Below, in pieces: positions 1 through 7,284 of a stretch of 19,295 nt of DNA; position 1 is the stretch's first letter, and each line of letters opens with the position of its first letter. Source of the DNA: CAVORB01 sp964395315 (GTDB lineage Bacteria > Pseudomonadota > Gammaproteobacteria > Chromatiales > Chromatiaceae); the NCBI GenBank assembly GCA_964395315.1, contig CAYNBI010000075.1, positions 1-19,295 on the forward strand, in the 5' to 3' direction. The translations under genes and the position numbers were made by a program. The notes below the pieces were generated by a model. The model did no database searches and was not told the DNA's origin. It was given only the letters and a program-made list of their open reading frames with translations.

Positions 1-3000
1 CCCTGTCCGGCGGCGAGGTCCAGCGCATCAACCTGACCACGGCGCTGGGCACCTCCCTGGTGAACACCCTGTTCGTGCTGGATGAACCGAGTATCGGCCT
101 GCACCCGCGGGACATGGACCGGGTCGTGCGCGTGCTCCAGCGTTTACGCGACCAGGGCAACAGCCTGCTGGTGGTGGAGCACGACCCCCAGGTGATGCTG
201 GCCGCCGACCGCATCCTGGACATCGGCCCGGGACCCGGCGAGCACGGCGGGCGGCTGGTCTTCCAGGGCAGCCCGGCGGAGCTGATCGCGGCCCCGGATT
301 CCCTCACCGGAGACTATCTCGCCGGGCGCCGCTCCGTCGCTGGGAACCCGGAGTTCCCTTCCCCGCCCCGCAAGGGCCCGTCGCTCAAGATCCTGGGCGC
401 CGCCGCCCACAACCTCAGGGGCATCGACGTCGAGATCCCCCTCGGTCGCCTGGTCGTGGTTACCGGGGTCTCGGGGTCGGGAAAATCGACCCTGGTGCGG
501 GACGTGCTCTTCAACGCGCTCGCCAAGCTCAAGGGCAGGCCGGAGGAGCCGCCGGGGGAGCACGAGGGGATCGAGGGCGCCGACCTGGTCGCGGACGTGG
601 TCCTGCTAGACCAGTCCCCCATAGGCCGAACCTCCCGCTCCAACCCGGCGAGCTACGTCGGCGCCCTCGACCCCATCCGCAAGCTGTTCGCCGCCGAGCC
701 CCTCGCCCGCGAGCGCGGCTACACCGCAGGCACCTTCAGCTTCAACTCGGGCAACGGGCGCTGCCCGACCTGCGGCGGCTCCGGTTTCGAGCATCTGGAG
801 ATGCAGTTCCTCTCCGACGTCTATCTCCGCTGCCCGGACTGCGATGGCCGGCGCTACCGAAACCCGGTGCTGGAGGTGAGACTGCTGCCCGGCGGGGCGG
901 ACCGCGCCCGGTCGATCGCAGACGTGCTCGAGATGACGGTGACCGAGGCCTCGGGCTTCTTCGCCGCCAACCCCGAGGTCAGGCGGGCTCTGGAGCCTCT
1001 GCAGGCCGTCGGTCTCGGCTATCTGCGCCTGGGCCAGCCGGTGCCGACCCTATCTGGCGGCGAGGCCCAGCGCCTCAAGCTCGCCGGTCATCTGGCCAAG
1101 TCGACGGGGCGCGGCAGGCCCAGAAGCGGACTACTGTTCCTGCTCGATGAGCCCACCACCGGGCTGCACTTCGACGATGTCGCGACCCTGCTCAGGGCGC
1201 TCCGGCGCCTGCTGCGCAAGGGCCATTCGCTAGCGGTCATCGAGCACAACCTGGACGTCATTCGCGCCGCCGACTGGCTCATCGACCTCGGCCCCGAGGG
1301 CGGGGATGGCGGCGGTGAGATCGTGTGTACCGGCACGCCGGCGGAGATCGCCGCTCACCCCACGAGCCACACCGGCACAGCGCTTCGCGACCATCAAGCA
1401 CACACGTGCGGGGTCCTGGACGCGCGCCCGACCGGGGCTCCCCGGCGTATGTCCGGCGCGCCCGCGATCGAGATCCGCCACGCCCGCGAGCACAACCTCA
1501 AGGACCTCACCCTCGCGATCCCCCGGAACAAGCTCACGGTCATCACCGGGGTTTCCGGCAGCGGCAAGAGTACCCTGGCCTTCGACATCCTGTTCGCGGA
1601 GGGGCAACGCCGTTACCTGGAGTCCCTCAACGCCTATGCCCGCCAGTTCGTGCAGCCGGCGGCGAGGGCGGACGTGGACGCCATCTTCGGCATTCCGCCC
1701 ACCGTCGCCATCGAACAGCGCACCAGCCGCGGCGGCCACAAGAGCACCGTCGGCACCCTGACCGAGATCCACCACTTCCTGCGTCTCCTGTTCGTCAAGA
1801 TCGGGGTACAGCATTGCCCCGAGTGCCGCATCCCCATCCGGCCCCAGAGCCGGGAGGCCATCCTTGACCGGGTGCTGACTGACTTCGCCGGGCGCCGCGT
1901 CTGCGTCATGGCCCCCTTGGTCGTCGCCCGCAAGGGCTACTACACGGAGCTCGCCAACTGGGCGAGCCGCAAGGGCTATTTCATCCTGCGGGTGGACCGG
2001 GAGCCGGTCCCCACCGAGCACTGGCCGCGCCTCGACCGCTTCCGGGAGCACAGCATCGACCTGCCGGTGGGCGAGATCGAGATCTCCGCCGCGGCGGAGC
2101 CCGGTCTCGCCGATCTGCTAAACCGCGCCCTGGACCACGGCAAGGGCCTGGCGCGCGTGGTGGTGGCGGATGGCGAGGGTTGGGGCGAAGAGATCCCCTA
2201 CTCGACGCAGCGCGCCTGTCCAGGTTGCGGTCGCGCCTTCGAGGAGCCGGACCCGCGACTGTTCTCATACAACTCCAAGCACGGCTGGTGCCCAAGCTGT
2301 TTCGGAACCGGCCAGATTCTGCCCGGTTTCGACGCGGAGCAGACCGGCGAGGAACGGGCATGGCTGGAGGCGCCACGGGCGAAGGCCGAGACCTGCCCCG
2401 CCTGCGAGGGCCGGCGTCTGAGACCGGAGGCCCTGGCGGTGCGCTTCCGGGAGCGGTCCATCGCCGACTACGCGGCATTGTCCGTGGAACAGCTTGCGCA
2501 CGCCCTGGAGGAGCTCGACCTCGATGCACGGGAGGCGGCCATCGCGCGGGACCTGCTCGCCGAGGTGAGCAGCCGCCTCGAGTTCCTGCGCGCGGTGGGA
2601 CTTGGCTACCTCGGCCTCGACCGGGGCGCGCCGAGCCTCTCCGGAGGGGAGGCCCAGCGCATCCGCCTCGCGGCGCAGATCGGCTCCAACCTGCAAGGGG
2701 TCTGCTACGTGCTGGACGAGCCCACCATCGGCCTGCACCCGCGGGACAACGGAATGCTGCTCGACACCCTCGCCCGGCTCGAGGCCAAGGGAAACACCAT
2801 CGTGGTGGTGGAGCACGACGAGGAAACGATCCGGCGCGCCGAGCATGTGATCGACCTCGGCCCCGGGGCCGGCGTGAGAGGGGGCGAGCTCGTGGCCCAG
2901 GGCACGGCGGAAGAGCTGGCCCGGAATCCGAGCTCGATCACCGGGCGCTACCTGAGCCGTCCCTTCGCGCGTTCGCGCCCGGCGCGCGGCACCGTCGGGG

Positions 3001-4046
3001 ACTTCGGGTGGCTCAACCTCAGGGGGGCACGCCTCAACAACCTCAAGGGCCTGGACCTGCGCCTGCCACTCGGCCGCCTGATCTGCGTTTCCGGCGTCTC
3101 GGGGTCCGGCAAGTCGACCCTGGTGCGGGAGGTGCTGGTGCACAGCCTGCGCGCGCTTCTCACCGGTGAGCATCCCCGCCGCACGCAGGGCCGCAAGACC
3201 GCGCTGCACGGCTGCGACTCGCTCTCGGGCTGGCGAAGCCTGAGCCGCGTGCTCGAGGTGGACCAGACCCCCATCGGCAAGACGCCCCGCTCCTGCCCAG
3301 CCACATATGTCGGCTTTTGGGACCGCATACGGCGACTGTTCGCCGCGGCACCGGATGCGCGCATCCTGGGCTGGGGGCCGGGGCGATTCTCGTTCAACAC
3401 CAGGGGGGGCCGCTGCGACGCGTGCGAGGGTCAGGGGTTTCAGCGGCTGGAGATGAGCTTCCTGCCGGACGTGAAGGTCACCTGCGAGGTCTGCGCCGGA
3501 AGCCGCTTCAACCGGGAAACCCGGGACGTGCGTTACAAGGGCCTCGACATCGGCCAGGTGCTGGCGCTCGGAGTAGACGAGGCGGCGGAGGTATTCGCCG
3601 CCCACCCGGCGGTGCACCACCCGCTGACCCTGCTCCAGGACGTGGGACTGGGCTACCTCACCCTCGGGCAGCAGAGCCCGACCCTTTCCGGCGGCGAGGC
3701 CCAGCGCATCAAGCTGGTCACCGAACTGGCGAAGGCCCGTGCGCCGGTCGGCGGTCCGCCGGGCAAGCCGACCCTGTACGTGCTCGACGAGCCCACCGTG
3801 GGCCTGCACATGGCCGATGTGGACCGGCTGGTGGCGGTGCTCCACCGGCTGGTCGACGCGGGGCACACGGTGCTGGTGATCGAGCACAACCTCGACATGA
3901 TCGCGGAGGCCGACTGGGTGATCGATCTCGGTCCCGAGGGCGGCGACGCGGGCGGCCGCATCGTCGCCCAGGGACCGCCGGAGGACCTTGCGCAGGCCGC
4001 GGGCTCACAAACCGCCGCAGCCCTGCGCCACCACCTCGGGAGCTGA
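1..4046 (+). CDS. uvrA: Tandem (double) UvrA-like ABC ATPase, 3' part; 5' end outside window
   Basis: UvrA-family DNA-damage-recognition ATPase, cytoplasmic and DNA-bound. The frame is open from base 3, so the gene starts upstream; the GTG at 60 lies inside the ABC signature-to-Walker B stretch and is not the real start. Visible in order: signature LSGGEVQRI (from 3) and Walker B FVLDEPSIGL of a first NBD; then NBD-II of unit 1 with Walker A GVSGSGKST (465), zinc cysteines CPTC/CPDC (762, 831), LSGGEAQRL (1050) and LLDEPTTGL; a short linker; then a full second unit from about 1449 with Walker A (1548), CPEC (1815), a recognisable UvrB-binding-type stretch, CPGC/CPSC/CPAC, LSGGEAQRI (2637), Walker A (about 3099), CDAC/CEVC (3414, 3483), LSGGEAQRI (3684) and VLDEPTVGL. 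At least 1347 residues are visible against about 940 for ordinary UvrA. Whether it acts in classical excision repair beside another UvrA is unknown. Confidence 0.95.
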   Translation, partial: LSGGEVQRINLTTALGTSLVNTLFVLDEPSIGLHPRDMDRVVRVLQRLRDQGNSLLVVEHDPQVMLAADRILDIGPGPGEHGGRLVFQGSPAELIAAPDSLTGDYLAGRRSVAGNPEFPSPPRKGPSLKILGAAAHNLRGIDVEIPLGRLVVVTGVSGSGKSTLVRDVLFNALAKLKGRPEEPPGEHEGIEGADLVADVVLLDQSPIGRTSRSNPASYVGALDPIRKLFAAEPLARERGYTAGTFSFNSGNGRCPTCGGSGFEHLEMQFLSDVYLRCPDCDGRRYRNPVLEVRLLPGGADRARSIADVLEMTVTEASGFFAANPEVRRALEPLQAVGLGYLRLGQPVPTLSGGEAQRLKLAGHLAKSTGRGRPRSGLLFLLDEPTTGLHFDDVATLLRALRRLLRKGHSLAVIEHNLDVIRAADWLIDLGPEGGDGGGEIVCTGTPAEIAAHPTSHTGTALRDHQAHTCGVLDARPTGAPRRMSGAPAIEIRHAREHNLKDLTLAIPRNKLTVITGVSGSGKSTLAFDILFAEGQRRYLESLNAYARQFVQPAARADVDAIFGIPPTVAIEQRTSRGGHKSTVGTLTEIHHFLRLLFVKIGVQHCPECRIPIRPQSREAILDRVLTDFAGRRVCVMAPLVVARKGYYTELANWASRKGYFILRVDREPVPTEHWPRLDRFREHSIDLPVGEIEISAAAEPGLADLLNRALDHGKGLARVVVADGEGWGEEIPYSTQRACPGCGRAFEEPDPRLFSYNSKHGWCPSCFGTGQILPGFDAEQTGEERAWLEAPRAKAETCPACEGRRLRPEALAVRFRERSIADYAALSVEQLAHALEELDLDAREAAIARDLLAEVSSRLEFLRAVGLGYLGLDRGAPSLSGGEAQRIRLAAQIGSNLQGVCYVLDEPTIGLHPRDNGMLLDTLARLEAKGNTIVVVEHDEETIRRAEHVIDLGPGAGVRGGELVAQGTAEELARNPSSITGRYLSRPFARSRPARGTVGDFGWLNLRGARLNNLKGLDLRLPLGRLICVSGVSGSGKSTLVREVLVHSLRALLTGEHPRRTQGRKTALHGCDSLSGWRSLSRVLEVDQTPIGKTPRSCPATYVGFWDRIRRLFAAAPDARILGWGPGRFSFNTRGGRCDACEGQGFQRLEMSFLPDVKVTCEVCAGSRFNRETRDVRYKGLDIGQVLALGVDEAAEVFAAHPAVHHPLTLLQDVGLGYLTLGQQSPTLSGGEAQRIKLVTELAKARAPVGGPPGKPTLYVLDEPTVGLHMADVDRLVAVLHRLVDAGHTVLVIEHNLDMIAEADWVIDLGPEGGDAGGRIVAQGPPEDLAQAAGSQTAAALRHHLGS

Positions 4047-4095
4047 GGAACCCCGGAAGATCGTGCCCGCCACGGGGCCCCGGCTCCGCCGCGAC

Positions 4096-4869
4096 CTAGG
4101 CCACGCCCATCGTCTGATTGATGTACTGCACCACCGCCGGGTTCAGGCCGGTGCGTTGCGCAAGCTGCTGCAGGTAAGCCCGCTCCGCGTCGGTGTCCAC
4201 CTCGATGGCGAGCAGGGAGGCGGCGTAGACCTCGGCGGCGGCCTCGGGCCCGGGGATTTCCGCGACGAAGGCGTCGAGATCAAGTGGCCTGCTCATCTCC
4301 GCCAACACCCATTGCTGGGTGTCCTGGTCCAGACCCGACTCCTTGATCTTCCCGACGATCCGCTCCACTTCCTTGGGGCCGATCTCGCCGTCGGACTTGG
4401 CCGCGTTGATCATCGCCTTCAACACCAGGGAGGCGTTTCGCTCCAAGGCCTGGGACTCGTCGGGGGTCTCCGGTGCCTTCAGCCCGAGGGGCATGGCCCC
4501 GCCAGAGAAGGGGCTGGCACCCTGCGCCTGGCCGCCGTTCATCAACGCCTTCATGGCCACACCCGCGAGCATTGCGAGGGCCCCACCGCCGAGTGCGCCC
4601 TTCACCGAGTCGCCCCCGCCGCCGAGCAGCGATCCGAGCACCGCGCCGATGCCGCCCGCCTGCAGCGGGTTTTGCGCCGCGCTGCCCAGCCCCCCCTTGA
4701 CGGCGTCGAGAACGCCATCGAGCAGACCGCCTCCGAGACCGCCCGCTCCGGCCGGCTCCCCGGCACGCTGCCGCTGCAGGTGCTCCAGGGCGCTCCCCAT
4801 CCGGTTCTGCCCGGAGGGGGCCGTCGCGTTCTGCATGAAAGCACCGATCAGATCACTGAAGTTGGGCAT
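4096..4869 (-). CDS. DUF533 / TerB-like (YebE-type) protein
   Basis: The protein has 257 residues and resembles the DUF533 family (E. coli YebE, about 220 residues), whose role is not established. Residues about 1-40 are a variable N-terminus. Residues 41-113 are very rich in Gly/Ala/Leu and include a hydrophobic stretch (about 94-108) that could insert in a membrane. Residues about 140-255 form the helical TerB-like domain, with the typical AAKSDGEIG stretch (156-164), a PLDLDAF segment and the VYAASLLAIEVDTDAERAYL region ending in a YINQTMG tail. The ATG at 4867-4869 is supported by a purine-rich AGAGGA about 8 bases upstream. It converges with the UvrA gene across 49 bases. TerB-like domains are associated with envelope stress or metal response in other contexts; that link is inference here. 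Confidence 0.88.
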   Translation of the reverse strand: MPNFSDLIGAFMQNATAPSGQNRMGSALEHLQRQRAGEPAGAGGLGGGLLDGVLDAVKGGLGSAAQNPLQAGGIGAVLGSLLGGGGDSVKGALGGGALAMLAGVAMKALMNGGQAQGASPFSGGAMPLGLKAPETPDESQALERNASLVLKAMINAAKSDGEIGPKEVERIVGKIKESGLDQDTQQWVLAEMSRPLDLDAFVAEIPGPEAAAEVYAASLLAIEVDTDAERAYLQQLAQRTGLNPAVVQYINQTMGVA

Positions 4870-4989
4870 CGGGATTTTCCTCTCTGGGTGGATGTAACGC
4901 GCATTGGTCTGAAGAAGCGCGAGCGTTCTCGCTCTGCAGCGGGGAGATGCGGGCCGACTGCCACCTGTTCAACGTGGGGAGCAGACCAT

Positions 4990-5005
4990 CCGGGCGCTTG
5001 CCCGG
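4990..5005 (-). other. Small GC hairpin just after the M48 protease stop
   Basis: CCGGGC (4990-4995) and GCCCGG (5000-5005) pair perfectly around a GCTT loop, 6 bases past the stop on the minus strand. No T-run follows in the direction of the protease gene, so an intrinsic terminator is only a weak possibility. Confidence 0.3.
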
Positions 5006-5011
5006 CCTGGG

Positions 5012-5980
5012 TCAGTACCAAAGGCCACCAATGTGCCAGCGAGGCCGCGACGGGACCGACCCGGCGAGCACGTCATACGGGTCCGGCCATGGCCCTGTGT
5101 GGAGCGGCGTCGCGGCACGCGGCAGCTCCTCGCGCTCCCGCAGGTCGAGCAGGCGCCGTACCCGGTCCGCCGTCGGCGGATGGGTGCGGAGCAGAGACGG
5201 ATCCGGCAGACGCCGCCCGGGGAGTACCACGTGCTCCCACAACCCAGCCTGGTAGTAGTCCATCTTCCGCAGGGCCGAGACCAGTCCCTCCGGATCTCCC
5301 GACAGCGCTGCCGCGCTGCGATCCGCCTCGTACTCCCGGCTGCGCGAGAGGGCGAGCTGGACCAAGGCGCTCAAGGTCGGGGCAAGCATCAGCACCAGGA
5401 TTGGCAGCCAGGGGATATCGGCGGCGGAAAACAACCACAGCGGCAGGCTGGCGAGGAGCAGCAGTTGCCCGATCAGGCTCAGCACGGAGGTGATGCGGCT
5501 CACCAGATCGGCGAAGGCCATCACCCGCGTGTCCGCATTGGCGAGATGACTCACCTCGTGGGCGAGCACCCCGGCTAGCTCCCTCACATTCATGCGCCGC
5601 AGCAATCCGTCGGAGACGGCGATCACGGCGTCCTTGCGCCCCCCGGTGGTGAAGGCGTTCATCAGCTGCGTCGGGAGATAATAGAGCGCCGGCGGCCGGT
5701 CGAGCCGCGCGCGCCGCGACAGCTCGGAGAGTATCCGGTACAGCTGCGGCGCCTCGGCCGGCGAGATCGCCCGCCCCCGGTACAGGGACATCACCAGGCG
5801 CGGCGAGGCCGCGGGGTTAGCGAAATAGAGGGTCGCCACCGCCGCGATCGCCCCCCACGCGAGAATCGGCCCGCCGACGAACCATGCGAGATAGGCGCAC
5901 AGCAAGGCGAGCAATGCGGTCAGCGCGGCAGTCTGCAGATCGTTGCGCAGCTTGTGGGCAAACAGGCGTTCACGGCTCAT
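5012..5980 (-). CDS. HtpX-like M48 family membrane zinc metalloprotease
   Basis: Integral-membrane peptidase of family M48 (322 residues), related to HtpX, which degrades damaged membrane proteins in E. coli. Two N-terminal membrane segments (about 15-35 and 38-54) precede the catalytic domain. The zinc site is HEVSH (H141, E142, H145), preceded by the conserved TQLMNAFTTGG and AVSDGLLRRM segments; the third ligand is E216 in SREYEAD. Two more hydrophobic segments (about 165-186 and 190-211) lie between the two halves of the site, as in HtpX. The C-terminus has the family's THPPTADRVRRL segment. The ATG at 5978-5980 has only a weak AGGA two to three bases upstream. The distance to the downstream DUF533 gene is 142 bases, so a single transcript with it is possible but unproven. 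The protein could equally be classed as an HtpX paralogue rather than HtpX itself. Confidence 0.92.
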   Translation of the reverse strand: MSRERLFAHKLRNDLQTAALTALLALLCAYLAWFVGGPILAWGAIAAVATLYFANPAASPRLVMSLYRGRAISPAEAPQLYRILSELSRRARLDRPPALYYLPTQLMNAFTTGGRKDAVIAVSDGLLRRMNVRELAGVLAHEVSHLANADTRVMAFADLVSRITSVLSLIGQLLLLASLPLWLFSAADIPWLPILVLMLAPTLSALVQLALSRSREYEADRSAAALSGDPEGLVSALRKMDYYQAGLWEHVVLPGRRLPDPSLLRTHPPTADRVRRLLDLREREELPRAATPLHTGPWPDPYDVLAGSVPSRPRWHIGGLWY

Positions 5981-6029
5981 GGTCCTGAGGTGTGGGTTCC
6001 TGGACCCAGGTTCCAGACGCCGACTCAGT

Positions 6030-6046
6030 GCGGCGCCGGGCGCCGC
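6030..6046 (-). other. Small GC hairpin just after the DHH gene stop
   Basis: GCGGCG (6030-6035) and CGCCGC (6041-6046) form a perfect 6-bp stem with a CCGGG loop, 5 bases downstream of the DHH gene stop and within the 71-base gap to the M48 gene. It resembles the hairpin after the M48 gene in size and placement, and also lacks a T-run. It could be an mRNA 3'-end stabiliser or a weak terminator. Confidence 0.3.
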
Positions 6047-6051
6047 TGTGC

Positions 6052-7005
6052 CTAAAACGCCGCGGTGAAACGCTTGACGAACTCGTCGTAGGACGCATCG
6101 GGCAGGTCATTGATGCCCGCCGCCGCCTTGCGGCCGCCGCCGGTCGGGAATTCGCGGCAGAGCTCGTCGGCGCCCTCCTTGGTCGCGAGCGGCGCGCGCA
6201 CGCTCACCACGAAGCCCCCCGCGGGCAGTCGGGTAAGGAGGGCATGGGCGCGTTGCGGGGCACCTTGAGCGAGCTCGTTGGCGAACACGCCGCTCGCCCG
6301 GCGCGCCCAGGCATCCGCGGGCAACACGTACACCGCGTGCCTCTCGTCCTCCAGCGCCGGCGCGACGGCGCGGGCGTTGGCCATGTCGCCGGCGAATCCC
6401 TCGCGCAGCGCGACGAAGGTCTCGTCTCCGGAGATGAAATCCAGCGGGTCCTCGTACGGCTGCAGGCGGCGGAAGAGATCGTCCGGCGCGAAGTGCAGAT
6501 CCTCCACGCGCGCGCCGTAACCGTTGTAGTTGAGGCAGATACCCAGCTCGCGCAGCGCGGCAAGCGCCGCCTCGTCGAGACCGAGGCCCTCGGCCGCGCG
6601 GCGAGCCGCGGCATCGAAGTTGTCGCCAAAGGTGCCGACCACCGCCCAGGCACGGTGCTTGCCGCCCAGGTAGTCATCCACGAGCAGGCTCGTCCCCTTG
6701 TCCGGCAGCGTCTCGATGTGGCTGTCGAGCCCCGGATGCTCCGGTATCTCGCCGGGGTAATGGTGGTCGAAGTAGCGGACGCGGGCGCCGCGCTCGAGAA
6801 GCCCGAGCAAAGCGTCGCGGTTCTTGTCGAGCGAGATGTCGAGCGCGACGACCTCGTCTCCCTCCCCGGCCGCCACGCGGTCAAGGAGGGCGATGTCGCG
6901 CTTGACGCCGGTCACCAGGACTGAGTCCCGTGGCTCGGCCAATCTCAATTGCTGCAGGGCGCAAAGGCCGTCGGCATCACCGTTGAAGACGTCGTAGCAG
7001 GTCAT
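6052..7005 (-). CDS. DHH superfamily phosphoesterase-like protein
   Basis: Probable Mn/Mg-dependent phosphoesterase of the DHH superfamily (relatives include RecJ, nano-RNase/pAp phosphatases and cyclic-dinucleotide phosphodiesterases); the substrate cannot be read from sequence. From the chosen start (317 residues) the metal-binding motifs are visible: NGDADG (8-13), ALD (D56), the DHH triad D80-H81-H82, and GDN (D128). A C-terminal GGGRKAAAG (about 289-297) sits where DHHA1 domains usually read GGGHxxAAG, so the usual His is absent. The frame extends to an ATG at 7057-7059, adding 18 Arg/Asp-rich residues. I prefer the ATG at 7003-7005 because the conserved MxxYDVFNGDADG core begins there, although its GGAG is about 11 bases away. 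It lies on the minus strand upstream of the M48 gene (71-base gap) and diverges from rlmN. Confidence 0.88.
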   Translation of the reverse strand: MTCYDVFNGDADGLCALQQLRLAEPRDSVLVTGVKRDIALLDRVAAGEGDEVVALDISLDKNRDALLGLLERGARVRYFDHHYPGEIPEHPGLDSHIETLPDKGTSLLVDDYLGGKHRAWAVVGTFGDNFDAAARRAAEGLGLDEAALAALRELGICLNYNGYGARVEDLHFAPDDLFRRLQPYEDPLDFISGDETFVALREGFAGDMANARAVAPALEDERHAVYVLPADAWARRASGVFANELAQGAPQRAHALLTRLPAGGFVVSVRAPLATKEGADELCREFPTGGGRKAAAGINDLPDASYDEFVKRFTAAF

Positions 7006-7059
7006 GTGGGTGCGAGCTCCAGGACGATCGCGGTCACGGACCGCGGTTGAGGTGGCCAT

Positions 7060-7088
7060 AGGCTACCCCGTACTCAGGCCGGTGTCTC
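7060..7088 (-). promoter_or_regulatory. Weak sigma70-like promoter candidate for the DHH gene
   Basis: On the minus strand, GAGACA (complement of 7083-7088) is followed after 17 bases by TAGCCT (complement of 7060-7065). The match is poor at the -10. If used, transcription would begin about where the upstream alternative ATG lies, which favours the shorter protein start. Confidence 0.2.
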
Positions 7089-7128
7089 GTACGCGCGGCA
7101 GGCCAGCTGCGCCGGAGACGGCGCCCCG

Positions 7129-7149
7129 TGCGCGGCCCTGCGCCGCGCA
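7129..7149. repeat. Perfect 8-bp inverted repeat in the DHH/rlmN divergent region
   Basis: TGCGCGGC (7129-7136) and GCCGCGCA (7142-7149) are exact reverse complements separated by CCTGC. The repeat ends nine bases before the candidate -35 box of rlmN. It could be an operator, a cruciform, or a chance GC-rich palindrome. Confidence 0.5.
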
Positions 7150-7157
7150 GAGGCGCA

Positions 7158-7186
7158 TTGCCCCTCGGCCCCGCTCTTAGTAGACT
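7158..7186 (+). promoter_or_regulatory. Sigma70-like promoter candidate for the rlmN cluster
   Basis: TTGCCC (7158-7163), a 17-base spacer and TAGACT (7181-7186) each match four of six consensus positions. This would place transcription start near 7193, about 90 bases before the rlmN ATG. No other promoter of similar quality was noticed before the following genes, so it may serve the whole rlmN-to-der run. Confidence 0.35.
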
Positions 7187-7284
7187 TCGCCGTTCATATC
7201 GGCATGGAGGTCCCGCCGCCCGGCGGCGGATCGCCGAACCGACATCACCCGCGCAGACGGGAGGACCGCGCCGCCAGCCCCATC

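Noticed and set aside
2265..3887. Long minus-strand open frame (540 codons) inside the UvrA gene
   Set aside because: It is the mirror of strongly conserved UvrA codons in GC-rich DNA, has no recognisable domain, and its translation is His/Val/Gly/Gln-rich as expected for an antisense shadow.
4047..4095. Possible bidirectional terminator between the convergent UvrA and DUF533 genes
   Set aside because: Only short GC-rich self-complementary bits (such as CGGGGCCCCG) are present, with no convincing stem and no T-run on either strand.
3988..5493. Plus-strand open frame of 501 codons across the UvrA end, the DUF533 gene and the M48 gene
   Set aside because: It overlaps three genes with conserved motifs on defined strands and its own translation is compositionally biased with no domain.
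7204..7284. Upstream ATG that would extend RlmN by 27 residues
   Set aside because: The extension is Pro/Arg-rich, is not family-like, and its ATG has no ribosome site; it is probably leader.
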